Source: Pseudoxanthomonas sp. X-1 (lineage in GTDB: Bacteria; Pseudomonadota; Gammaproteobacteria; Xanthomonadales; Xanthomonadaceae). Taken from it: a DNA stretch of 64,000 nt. How positions within the stretch are numbered: position 1 is the stretch's first letter; each line of letters starts with the position of its first letter. Made by a program: the position numbers and the translations under genes. Positions 16,381 through 24,383 of this stretch are shown here, piece after piece. The notes beneath the pieces are model-generated. The model was not told the origin of the DNA. It made no database searches and saw nothing but the letters and a program-made list of their open reading frames with translations. The stretch is taken from contig NZ_CP083376.1 in assembly GCF_020042665.1 (NCBI RefSeq), forward strand, positions 2,268,001-2,332,000, given 5' to 3'.

Positions 16381-18048
16381 TCAGTCGACCGCTTCGAGCA
16401 GCTTGCCGGCGGCGGCGCGCGCCTCGGCGCTGACCTGGACGCCGCCGAGCATGCGGGCGAGCTCTTCGCGGCGCGCGTCGGCGTCGAGGGACTCAACCGA
16501 GGACTGGGTCATGCCGTCCACCGGCGCCTTGCTGACGCGGTAGTGGGCGTGGCCCTGGGCGGCGACCTGCGGCTGGTGGGTCACGCACAGCACCTGGCGC
16601 GCGCGGCCCAGGTCGCGCAGCTTCTTGCCGACGATGTCGGCCACCGCGCCGCCGATGCCCGAGTCGACCTCGTCGAACACCATGGTCGGCACCGCGTCGG
16701 AGCCCAGCGCGGCCACCTCGATGGCCAGCGAGATGCGCGAGAGCTCGCCGCCGGAGGCCACCTTGCGCAGCGGCCGCGGCGGCTGGCCGGCGTTGGCCGC
16801 CACCAGCAGTTCGACCCGCTCGGCGCCCTGGGCGTCGGGGCGCTCGGCGTCGACGGGTTCGAGCTGGACCTCCAGCTTGCCGCCGCCCATGCCCAGTTCG
16901 CCGATCAGGGCGCTGGCCTGCCTGGCCAGGCTGGCCGCGGCCTTGGTGCGGACCTTGGTCAAGGCCGCGGCGGCGGCCTTCCAGGCCTGGCGGGCGGCTT
17001 CGATCTCGGCGTTCAGGCCGGCCAGGCGCTCGCCGGCGCCGCGCAGGCCGTCCAGTTCCTGTTCGATGCGGGTGGCGACCTCGTCGAGCTGTTCGGGCGC
17101 GACGCGGTGCTTGCGGGCCAGGTCGTGCAAACGGCCCAGGCGGCGCTCGGCGCGCTCGAACTGGACCGGGTCCACGTCCAGGTCGTCGCGGACCTGGTTG
17201 AGCAGGGCGAGGGCTTCCTGCAGCTGGATCTGGGCGCTGTCCAGCAGGCTGTCGACCTCGCCCAGGCGCGGTTCGTGGCTGAGCACGCGCGCCAGTTCGG
17301 CGCGGGTCTGCAGCAGCAGGCGGCTGGCCGAGGGGCCCTCGTCGCCCGACAGCCGTGCCAGGCCGTCCTCGCAGGCCTGGATCAGGCTGGAGGCGTGGGC
17401 CTGGCGGCGGTGCTGCTGGGACAGGGCCTCGATGGCCTCCAGGCCGAGGTCCTCGGCGCGCAGCTCGTCGAGCTGGTGCTGCAGGTAGTTGAGCCGGTCG
17501 GAGACATCGCCCTGCGCGGTCAGCCGCTCGCGCTCGGCCAGCAGCGCCGACCAGGCGGCCGCGGCCTGGCGCACCTTGGCCAGCTGCGGCGCGCTGCCGG
17601 CGAAGGCGTCCAGCAGGTCCAGCTGGCGCGGCTTGGACAGCAGCGCCTGGTGCTCGTGCTGGCCGTGGATCTCCACCAGCAGGCCGGCCAGTTCGGCCAG
17701 CTGCGAGACCGGCACCGCGCGGCCGTTGATCCAGGCGCGCGAGCCGCCGTCGGCGCGCAGGACCCGGCGCAGCTGGCAGGCGCCGGCCTCGTCCAGGGCG
17801 TGCTCGGCCAGCCAGTGCAGGGCAGGGGCGGCCGGCGCCAGGTCGAACTCGGCCGACAGCTCGGCGCGCTGGGCGCCGTGGCGGACCACGCCGGCGTCGG
17901 CGCGCGCGCCGGACAGGAAGCCCAGCGCGTCGACCAGCAGCGACTTGCCGGCGCCGGTCTCGCCGGAGATCACCGTCATGCCGGGGCCGAATTCCAGGTC
18001 CGTGGCGCGCACCACGGCGAAGTCCTTGATGGTCAGGTGTCGGAGCAT
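16381..18048 (-). CDS. recN: DNA repair protein RecN
   Basis: RecN is an SMC-like ATPase acting in double-strand break repair. The 555-residue protein begins MLRHLTIKDFAVVRATDLEF and has Walker A SGETGAGKS (about residues 29-37), the Q-loop/HGQHEHQALL segment (about 140), a long central coiled coil rich in Ala/Glu/Arg/Leu, the ABC signature ASGGELSRISLAIEVA, and Walker B TMVFDEVDSGIGG followed by CVTHQPQVAA. I chose the ATG at 18048 over 18060 because family members begin at MLxxLxIxNF. It diverges from hrcA with 91 bp between the starts. Confidence 0.97.
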   Translation of the reverse strand: MLRHLTIKDFAVVRATDLEFGPGMTVISGETGAGKSLLVDALGFLSGARADAGVVRHGAQRAELSAEFDLAPAAPALHWLAEHALDEAGACQLRRVLRADGGSRAWINGRAVPVSQLAELAGLLVEIHGQHEHQALLSKPRQLDLLDAFAGSAPQLAKVRQAAAAWSALLAERERLTAQGDVSDRLNYLQHQLDELRAEDLGLEAIEALSQQHRRQAHASSLIQACEDGLARLSGDEGPSASRLLLQTRAELARVLSHEPRLGEVDSLLDSAQIQLQEALALLNQVRDDLDVDPVQFERAERRLGRLHDLARKHRVAPEQLDEVATRIEQELDGLRGAGERLAGLNAEIEAARQAWKAAAAALTKVRTKAAASLARQASALIGELGMGGGKLEVQLEPVDAERPDAQGAERVELLVAANAGQPPRPLRKVASGGELSRISLAIEVAALGSDAVPTMVFDEVDSGIGGAVADIVGKKLRDLGRARQVLCVTHQPQVAAQGHAHYRVSKAPVDGMTQSSVESLDADARREELARMLGGVQVSAEARAAAGKLLEAVD

Positions 18049-18139
18049 AGTGACCGGCATTGTAGGGGCAGCCGGCGCACCGGTTGAGACGCGCGCGCGC
18101 CGGTTGCAAGGCAGGCGGCGGGGCGCTATCTAACGCCTC

Positions 18140-19216
18140 ATGAAGCCCTCAAGTCCGGACCTCGATGCGCGCTCGCGGCAGCTGCTGCGCACCCTGATCG
18201 CCCGCTACATCCAGGATGGCGAGCCGGTCGGCTCGCGCACGCTGGCCCAGCACGCCGGGCTGGACGTCAGCCCGGCCACGATCCGCAACATCCTGGCCGA
18301 CCTGGAGGACGCCGGGCTGCTGGCCTCGCCGCATACCTCGGCCGGGCGCATTCCCACCCCGCAGGGCTACCGGGTGTTCGTCGACAGCCTGGTGCAGATG
18401 CAGCCGCTGGCCGAGCGCGAGGTCGCGCGCCTGCGGGCCGAGCTGCCGGCCGGCACCGGGACCCAGGCGCTGCTGGGCAACGCCTCCGAGCTGCTGTCGG
18501 CCATGACCCGCTTCGTCGGCGTGGTCGGGGCGCCGCGGCGCGAGCAGTTCGCCTTCCGCCACATCGACTTCGTGCCGCTGGACGGGCGCCGGGTGCTGGC
18601 GATCGTGGTGTTCGCCGACAGCGAGGTGCAGAACCGGGTGATCGAGCCGCGGCGCAGCTTCGACCCGTCCGAGCTGGAGCGCGCGGCCAACTACCTCAAC
18701 CACCATTTCGCCGGCCGCCCGATCGCCGACATCCGCGCCACGCTGCTGCGCGAACTGCGCGCGGCGCGCTCGGAGATGGAGGGCCTGCTGGCCCACGCGG
18801 TCGAGCTGGCCGACCATGCGCTGACCCCTTCCGACGACGACATGGTGCTGGCCGGGCAGACCCGGCTGATGGGCGTGCAGGACCTGTCCGACCTGGACCG
18901 CCTGCGCGAGCTGTTCGAAGCCTTCGCCCGCAAGCGCGAGATCCTGCAGCTGCTGGAGCGCACCATGAACGCGCCGGGCGTGCGCATCTTCATCGGCGAG
19001 GAGACCGGCCTGGCGCCGCTGGATGGCATGTCGCTGGTGGCCGCCCCGTACCGGGCCCAGGCCAGCGGCCAGGTGCTGGGCGTGCTGGGCGTGATCGGGC
19101 CCTCGCGCATGGCCTACCAGACCGTGATTCCGGTGGTGCAGGCGGCGGCCGATGCGCTCGGCGCGGCAATGCTGCGTCCCGGCGATGACTTGAATCCGTC
19201 CGCGCCGACCCCATAG
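18140..19216 (+). CDS. hrcA: Heat-inducible transcription repressor HrcA
   Basis: HrcA represses chaperone operons by binding the CIRCE element, helped by GroEL. The 358-residue protein shows the winged-helix N-terminus (DARSRQLLRTLIARYIQDGEPVGSRTLAQHAGLDVSPATIRNILADLEDAGLL), the linker SPHTSAGRIPTPQGYRVFVD, the GAF-like middle domain, and the C-terminal GVLGVIGPSRMAYQTVIPVVQ. Length is normal. It heads hrcA-grpE-dnaK-dnaJ. No CIRCE inverted repeat (TTAGCACTC-N9-GAGTGCTAA) was seen in 18049-18139 or before grpE or dnaK, so its target is probably elsewhere, such as groESL. Confidence 0.96.
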   Translation: MKPSSPDLDARSRQLLRTLIARYIQDGEPVGSRTLAQHAGLDVSPATIRNILADLEDAGLLASPHTSAGRIPTPQGYRVFVDSLVQMQPLAEREVARLRAELPAGTGTQALLGNASELLSAMTRFVGVVGAPRREQFAFRHIDFVPLDGRRVLAIVVFADSEVQNRVIEPRRSFDPSELERAANYLNHHFAGRPIADIRATLLRELRAARSEMEGLLAHAVELADHALTPSDDDMVLAGQTRLMGVQDLSDLDRLRELFEAFARKREILQLLERTMNAPGVRIFIGEETGLAPLDGMSLVAAPYRAQASGQVLGVLGVIGPSRMAYQTVIPVVQAAADALGAAMLRPGDDLNPSAPTP

Positions 19217-19264
19217 GTGGGGCTTGCGGCGGACATGCGACCGCCAGGACGGAAAACGAGAGAC

Positions 19265-19792
19265 ATGACTTCCAACGAACATCCGGGCGGCGACCAGGCC
19301 GCCGCGCACCCCGACGCCCAGGCTTCCACCGAGGAGCTGCTGCAGGCCGAACTGCAGACCCTGCGCAACGAACTGGACCAGCTGCGCGCTTCGGTCCTGC
19401 TTGAGCGCGCGGACCTTGAGAACCAGCGCAAGCGCGTGGCCCGCGACGTCGACAACGCCCGCAAGTTCGCCAACGAGAAGCTGCTGAACCAGCTGCTGCC
19501 CGTGTTCGACAGCCTGGACGCCGGCCTGACCGCCGCAGGCACCGAGCCCAGCCCGCTGCGCGACGGCCTGGAGCTGACCCAGAAGCAGCTGCTCAAGGTC
19601 GCCGACGACAACGGCCTGACCGTCCTCGACCCGGTCGGCAAGCCCTTCGATCCCGAGCACCACCAGGCCATCAGCCAGGCCGATGCCAACGGCGCCGCGC
19701 CGGGCAGCGTGCTGCAGGTGTTCCAGAAGGGCTACCTGCTCGGCGGCCGCCTGCTGCGCCCGGCCCTGGTGGTCGTGGCGCGCCACGACTGA
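19265..19792 (+). CDS. grpE: Nucleotide exchange factor GrpE
   Basis: GrpE releases ADP from DnaK. The 175-residue protein has an acidic disordered N-terminus, the long dimerising helix ([51 protein letters not shown], residues 25-75) and the C-terminal beta domain ending [21 protein letters not shown], the family signature. The ATG at 19265 follows hrcA by 48 bases; the in-frame start directly after hrcA (19217) would add 16 atypical residues. It belongs to the heat-shock cluster, with dnaK 141 bp downstream. Confidence 0.96.
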   Translation: MTSNEHPGGDQAAAHPDAQASTEELLQAELQTLRNELDQLRASVLLERADLENQRKRVARDVDNARKFANEKLLNQLLPVFDSLDAGLTAAGTEPSPLRDGLELTQKQLLKVADDNGLTVLDPVGKPFDPEHHQAISQADANGAAPGSVLQVFQKGYLLGGRLLRPALVVVARHD

Positions 19793-19837
19793 CCCCGTCC
19801 GGCCCTGTCCGGATCGAGATTTTGTGTTCCATGGGCG

Positions 19838-19865
19838 CTTGAAGCCCACCATCACATCCCTATAT
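19838..19865 (+). promoter_or_regulatory. Predicted sigma-32 (heat-shock) promoter of dnaK
   Basis: CTTGAAG (19838-19844) and CCCTATAT (19858-19865), separated by 13 bases, match the sigma-32 consensus (CTTGAAA and CCCCATNT with 11-16 spacing) closely. It lies 69 bases before the dnaK ATG, giving dnaK its own heat-shock start besides read-through from hrcA-grpE. Confidence 0.75.
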
Positions 19866-19933
19866 CGGGTTCATCGGCAGGCGCGATCCGCCCGCCACAC
19901 CCCGACAACCACGCTTCCTAACGGAGTCACATC

Positions 19934-21859
19934 ATGGGCAAGATCATCGGCATCGACCTCGGCACGACCAACTCGTGCGTGGCGATCATGGAGGGCGGCA
20001 AGGCCCGCGTCATCGAGAATTCCGAGGGCGACCGCACCACGCCTTCGATCGTGGCCTACACCAAGGACGGCGAAGTCCTGGTCGGCGCCTCGGCCAAGCG
20101 CCAGGCGGTCACCAATCCCAAGAACACCTTCTACGCGGTCAAGCGCCTGATCGGCCGCAAGTTCACCGACGCCGAAGTCAAGAAGGACCTAGACCTGGTG
20201 CCGTACACCATCCTGGCCCACGACAACGGCGATGCCTGGGTGGCCACCGCCGACGGCAAGAAGATGGCCCCGCAGGAGATCTCCGCCCGCGTGCTGGAGA
20301 AGATGAAGAAGACCGCCGAGGACTTCCTGGGCGAGAAGGTCACCGAGGCGGTCATCACCGTGCCGGCCTACTTCAACGACAGCCAGCGCCAGGCGACCAA
20401 GGACGCCGGCCGCATCGCCGGGCTGGACGTCAAGCGCATCATCAACGAGCCCACCGCCGCGGCCCTGGCCTACGGCCTGGACAAGGGCGACACCAAGGAC
20501 CGCAAGGTTGCCGTGTACGACCTGGGCGGCGGCACCTTCGACGTGTCGATCATCGAGATCGCCAACGTCGACGGTGAGAAGCAGTTCGAAGTGCTGGCCA
20601 CCAACGGCGACACCTTCCTGGGTGGCGAGGACTTCGACGCGCGCGTCATCGACTATCTGGTGGACGAGTTCAACAAGGACCAGGGCATCGACCTGCGCAA
20701 GGACCCGCTGGCTCTGCAGCGTCTGAAGGACGCCGCCGAGCGCGCCAAGATCGAGCTGTCCTCCTCGCAGCAGACCGAGGTCAACCTGCCGTACGTCACC
20801 GCCGATGCCTCCGGTCCCAAGCACCTGAACATCAAGCTGACCCGCGCTAAGCTGGAGGCCCTGGTCGACGACCTGATCAAGAAGTCGATCGAGCCGTGCC
20901 GCACCGCGCTCAACGACGCCGGCCTGCGTGCCAGCGACATCAGCGAGGTGATCCTGGTCGGCGGCCAGACCCGCATGCCCAAGGTGCAGTCGGCCGTGGC
21001 CGAGTTCTTCGGCAAGGAGCCGCGCAAGGACGTCAACCCCGACGAGGCCGTGGCGCTGGGCGCCGCGATCCAGGGCGGCGTGCTGGCCGGCGACGTCAAG
21101 GACGTGCTGCTGCTGGACGTGACCCCGCTGTCGCTGGGCATCGAGACCCTGGGCGGCGTGTTCACCAAGATCATCGAGAAGAACACCACCATCCCGACCA
21201 AGGCCTCGCAGACCTTCTCCACCGCCGAGGACAACCAGTCGGCCGTGACCGTGCACGTGCTGCAGGGTGAGCGCGAGCAGGCCCGCTTCAACAAGTCGCT
21301 GGCCCGCTTCGACCTGTCCGGCATCGAGCCGGCCCCGCGCGGCCTGCCGCAGGTGGAGGTGTCCTTCGACATCGACGCCAACGGCATCCTGCACGTGTCG
21401 GCCAAGGACAAGAAGACCAACAAGGAGCAGAAGGTCGAGATCAAGGCCGGTTCGGGCCTGTCCGACGAGGAGATCCAGCGCATGGTCGCCGATGCCGAGG
21501 CGCATCGCGACGAGGACAAGAAGTTCCAGGAGCTGGTCGGCGCCCGCAACCAGGCCGACGCGCTGATCCACGCGACCCGCACGGCGATCACCGAGCACGG
21601 TGCCAAGGTCGGCGGCGATGTGATCGGCAAGGTCGAGGCCGCGCTGGCCGACCTGGAAACGGCGATGAAGGGCGACGACAAGGCCCAGATCGAGGCGCGC
21701 TCCAAGGCGCTGGAAGAGGCCGGGCAGTCGCTGTACGCCGCCGCCGCGGCGGGCGAGCAGGGTGCTCCGGGTTCGGACGCCGGTGCCCAGCAGGCCCGCG
21801 GTGCGGCCGACGACGTGGTCGACGCCGAGTTCACCGAGGTCAAGGACGACAAGAAGTAA
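19934..21859 (+). CDS. dnaK: Molecular chaperone DnaK (Hsp70)
   Basis: DnaK is the ATP-driven Hsp70 chaperone. The 641-residue protein has the nucleotide-binding domain ([13 protein letters not shown] at residue 6, [16 protein letters not shown] near 195, LVGGQTRMP near 342), the interdomain linker [15 protein letters not shown] (about 388-402), the substrate-binding beta domain, the helical lid and the C-terminal charged tail ending [16 protein letters not shown], the EEVD-like bacterial DnaK end. It is complete. A sigma-32 promoter lies upstream, and a hairpin plus inverted heptamer repeats lie between it and dnaJ. Confidence 0.99.
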   Translation: MGKIIGIDLGTTNSCVAIMEGGKARVIENSEGDRTTPSIVAYTKDGEVLVGASAKRQAVTNPKNTFYAVKRLIGRKFTDAEVKKDLDLVPYTILAHDNGDAWVATADGKKMAPQEISARVLEKMKKTAEDFLGEKVTEAVITVPAYFNDSQRQATKDAGRIAGLDVKRIINEPTAAALAYGLDKGDTKDRKVAVYDLGGGTFDVSIIEIANVDGEKQFEVLATNGDTFLGGEDFDARVIDYLVDEFNKDQGIDLRKDPLALQRLKDAAERAKIELSSSQQTEVNLPYVTADASGPKHLNIKLTRAKLEALVDDLIKKSIEPCRTALNDAGLRASDISEVILVGGQTRMPKVQSAVAEFFGKEPRKDVNPDEAVALGAAIQGGVLAGDVKDVLLLDVTPLSLGIETLGGVFTKIIEKNTTIPTKASQTFSTAEDNQSAVTVHVLQGEREQARFNKSLARFDLSGIEPAPRGLPQVEVSFDIDANGILHVSAKDKKTNKEQKVEIKAGSGLSDEEIQRMVADAEAHRDEDKKFQELVGARNQADALIHATRTAITEHGAKVGGDVIGKVEAALADLETAMKGDDKAQIEARSKALEEAGQSLYAAAAAGEQGAPGSDAGAQQARGAADDVVDAEFTEVKDDKK

Positions 21860-21860
21860 G

Positions 21861-22019
21861 CCGGGATTCGGGATTGGGGATTGGGGATTCGCAAAGGCCT
21901 TGGCCTGCGGATCCCCGCCTGCCGATCCTTGTCCCATCTGCGGTGCATAAAAGCGGAAGAGACAGGATCTCTCCGCTTTTGCCTTTAACGAATCCCGATT
22001 CCCGAATCCCCGATCCCCG
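21861..22019. repeat. Paired inverted GGGATTC heptamer repeats between dnaK and dnaJ
   Basis: A left arm of tandem GGGATT(C/G) units (21861-21891) and a right arm of GAATCCC/GATTCCC units in inverse orientation (21989-22019) bracket about 97 bases. The arms can pair over most of their length. The same design recurs at 43871-44013 and 45530-45615, with a half copy at 23416-23446. Such GGGATTC arrays are, to my knowledge, a common intergenic repeat of xanthomonads. The right arm ends 3 bases before the dnaJ start codon. Confidence 0.8.
21949..21986 (+). terminator. Terminator/attenuator hairpin between dnaK and dnaJ
   Basis: AAAAGCGG(A)AGAG (21949-21961) pairs with CTCTCCGCTTTT (21969-21980) with one bulged A, ending in a T-rich stretch TTTTGCCTTT. 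It sits inside the inverted heptamer element and would lower dnaJ transcription relative to dnaK. Confidence 0.75.
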
Positions 22020-22022
22020 CCT

Positions 22023-23150
22023 ATGAGTAAGCGTGACTATTACGAAGTCCTGGGCGTGGCCCGCAACGCCAGCGACGAGGAACTGAAGAAGGCCTATCGC
22101 CGCTGCGCGATGAAGTACCACCCCGACCGCAATCCCGGCGACCACACCGCCGAGGTGATGTTCAAGGAGTGCAAGGAGGCCTACGAGGTGCTGTCCGACG
22201 GCGGCAAGCGCCGCCTGTACGACCAGCATGGCCATGCGGCCTTCGAGCATGGCATGGGCGGCGGCGGTGCCGGCTTCGGCGGGCCGGACATGGGCGATAT
22301 CTTCGGCGACATCTTCGGCAACATCTTCGGTGGCGCCGGCGGCGCGCGGCAGGCCCGTCGCGGCGCCGACATCGGCTATGTGATGGAGCTGGACCTGGAA
22401 GAGGCCGTGGCCGGGGTCGAGAAGCGCATCGAGATCCCGACCATGGCCGTGTGCGAGCCCTGCCACGGCAGCGGTTCGGAAGACGGCAAGGTCGAGACCT
22501 GCACCACCTGCGGCGGCCGCGGCCAGGTGCGCATGCAGCGCGGCATCTTCACCATGCAGCAGGCCTGCCCGCACTGCGACGGCCGCGGCCAGATCATCCG
22601 CAACCCCTGCCGCGTCTGCCATGGCGCCGGGCGCGTGGAGGAGGAGCGCGTGCTGTCGGTCAAGATCCCGGCCGGCGTGGACACCGGCGATCGCATCCGC
22701 CTGGCCGGCGAGGGCGAGGCCGGCCCGACCGGCACCCCGCCGGGCGACCTGTACGTGGAGGTGCGCGTGCGCGAGCACGCCATCTTCCAGCGCGACGGCG
22801 ACGATCTGCACTGCGACGTGCCGATCCGCATCTCGCAGGCCGCGCTGGGCGACACCGTGCGCGTGCCGACCCTGGGCGGCGAGGCCGAAATCCGCGTCCC
22901 GGCCGAGACCCAGACCGGCAAGCTGTTCCGCCTGCGCGGCAAGGGCGTCAAGTCGGTGCGCAGCCGCGCCACCGGCGATCTGTTCTGCAAGGTCGTGGTC
23001 GAGACCCCGGTCAACCTGACCGCGCGGCAGCGCGAGCTGCTCGAGCAGTTCGAGGCCACCTTCGTCGGCGAGGACGCGCGCAAGCATTCGCCCAAGTCGG
23101 CGACGTTCCTGGACGGCGTCAGAGGGTTCTGGGACCGGATGACGTCCTGA
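22023..23150 (+). CDS. dnaJ: Molecular chaperone DnaJ (Hsp40, type I)
   Basis: DnaJ delivers substrates to DnaK and stimulates its ATPase. The 375-residue type I protein has the J domain with HPD motif (KYHPDRNPG, about residues 33-41), a Gly/Phe-rich linker ([26 protein letters not shown]), four zinc-finger CxxCxGxG repeats ([32 protein letters not shown], about 141-205) and the C-terminal peptide-binding domains. All elements are intact. The repeat arm immediately before its ATG leaves no clear ribosome-binding site, which together with the upstream hairpin suggests low expression. Confidence 0.98.
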   Translation: MSKRDYYEVLGVARNASDEELKKAYRRCAMKYHPDRNPGDHTAEVMFKECKEAYEVLSDGGKRRLYDQHGHAAFEHGMGGGGAGFGGPDMGDIFGDIFGNIFGGAGGARQARRGADIGYVMELDLEEAVAGVEKRIEIPTMAVCEPCHGSGSEDGKVETCTTCGGRGQVRMQRGIFTMQQACPHCDGRGQIIRNPCRVCHGAGRVEEERVLSVKIPAGVDTGDRIRLAGEGEAGPTGTPPGDLYVEVRVREHAIFQRDGDDLHCDVPIRISQAALGDTVRVPTLGGEAEIRVPAETQTGKLFRLRGKGVKSVRSRATGDLFCKVVVETPVNLTARQRELLEQFEATFVGEDARKHSPKSATFLDGVRGFWDRMTS

Positions 23151-23237
23151 GCCTGGAGTCCTGAGTCGGCTCGCCGACGCAGCGCTTCCGCGCCATCCCT
23201 GCATCCATCGGAACCCGCAAAGCGCCCTGATCCGCCC

Positions 23238-23386
23238 CCCTCCTTGCGCGCAGCGCAGGGGAGGGCCGGGGAGGGGTGCTTTTGCTTTTGCCTTTCCGCA
23301 AAAGCACAGGCGACAGCGAAAGCACCCCCCCCCTCAAGCGCTAGTCGCGCGCTCGAGCTCCCCTGCGCTGCGCGCAAGGGAGGGAG
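23238..23386. repeat. Large inverted-repeat element after dnaJ
   Basis: Near 23240-23266 and 23358-23386 two arms (CTTGCGCGCAGCGCAGGGGAG and its reverse complement) are perfect inverted repeats of at least 21 bases. A second nested pair (GGTGCTTT near 23275 and AAAGCACC near 23318) surrounds a T/C-rich stretch. It could act as a bidirectional terminator. Together with the heptamer array at 23416-23446 it fills most of the 321-bp gap between dnaJ and pdxY; nothing else was seen in the gap. Confidence 0.7.
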
Positions 23387-23415
23387 CAGGAGCTGGCGAT
23401 GCGTGGGGGACGCTT

Positions 23416-23446
23416 CAATCCCGAATCCCGAATCCCGAATCCCCAC
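23416..23446. repeat. Single array of GAATCCC heptamers upstream of pdxY
   Basis: About four tandem AATCCCG units lie 26 bases before the pdxY ATG. No GGGATTC partner arm is found upstream, so this is a half element of the family described at 21861-22019. Confidence 0.75.
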
Positions 23447-23471
23447 CCCACCACCCACTTACAATGCGCGC

Positions 23472-24383
23472 ATGACCCAGAACACGCGCGAAAGCCACCT
23501 GGTCCACGGCCGCCGCCAGCGCCCGGAAGGGCCGGCGCCGGTCGATGTCCTGACCGTGCAGTCACAGCTGGTCTACGGCCATGCCGGCAACAGCGCCGCC
23601 GCGCCGCCGCTGCGCGCGCTCGGCCTGCGGGTGGCCGAGGTGCCGACCACGCTGCTCAGCAACACGCCCTTCTATCCGACCCTGCGCGGCCACATACTGC
23701 CGGCGCAGTGGTTAACCGATCTGCTGCTCGGCGCCAGCGAGCGCGGCCTGCCGCAGCGCGCCCGCGCCCTGGTGTCGGGCTACTTCGGCAGCCTGGCCAA
23801 CGGTGTGGTCTTCGCCGATTGGTTGGAGCGCACGCAGGCGCAGGCCCCGGCGCTGCGCTACGTGCTCGATCCGGTGATCGGCGACACCCATACCGGCCCT
23901 TATGTCGAACCGGCGCTGGAGACGGTCTTCGTCGAACGCCTGCTGCCACGCGCATGGCTGGTCACGCCCAACGCGTTCGAGCTGGGCCGCCTGACCGGGC
24001 TGCCCAGCCTGGCGCAGGACGATGCGCTGGCCGCTGCGCGCCAGCTGCTGGCGCGCGGGCCGCAATGGGCGCTGGTGCACAGTGTCGAGGGCGCGCCGGG
24101 CGAGCTGGTCACGCTGTTGGTCGGGCGCGAGGCGGTGTATCGCTGGGCCACGCCGTGGCTGCCGGTGGACGTGGCCGGCACCGGCGATGTGCTGGTCGCG
24201 CTGACCCTGGGCCTGCATCTGCGCGGCGAGCCGCTCGAGCACGCGATCGGCAGCGCGCTGGCCGGCGTGCATGCCGCGCTGGAGGCCACCCTGGCCGCGG
24301 GCGTGGAGGAACTGGACGTGCACGTCGCCGCGCCCGCGGCGCTGGCCACCCCGGCGCGCTTCCCCGCGCAGCGGCTGGCATGA
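23472..24383 (+). CDS. pdxY: Pyridoxal kinase PdxY
   Basis: PdxY phosphorylates pyridoxal in the vitamin B6 salvage route. The 303-residue protein is a PdxK/PdxY-type ribokinase fold: VLTVQSQLVYGHAGNSAAAPPLRALGLRV (residues 25-53), TTLLSNTPFYPTLRG, VSGYFGSL, the YVLDPVIGD motif (about 126-134) and the catalytic/anion-hole segment PVDVAGTGDVLVALTLGLHL (about 233-252). The ATG at 23472 starts close to the kinase core; longer starts run into the repeats upstream. Its TGA overlaps the next ATG (ATGA), so it is coupled to the TyrA-like gene. Confidence 0.9.
   Translation: MTQNTRESHLVHGRRQRPEGPAPVDVLTVQSQLVYGHAGNSAAAPPLRALGLRVAEVPTTLLSNTPFYPTLRGHILPAQWLTDLLLGASERGLPQRARALVSGYFGSLANGVVFADWLERTQAQAPALRYVLDPVIGDTHTGPYVEPALETVFVERLLPRAWLVTPNAFELGRLTGLPSLAQDDALAAARQLLARGPQWALVHSVEGAPGELVTLLVGREAVYRWATPWLPVDVAGTGDVLVALTLGLHLRGEPLEHAIGSALAGVHAALEATLAAGVEELDVHVAAPAALATPARFPAQRLA

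Noticed and set aside
18049..18139. CIRCE operator in front of hrcA
   Set aside because: No TTAGCACTC or its complement is present in the gap.
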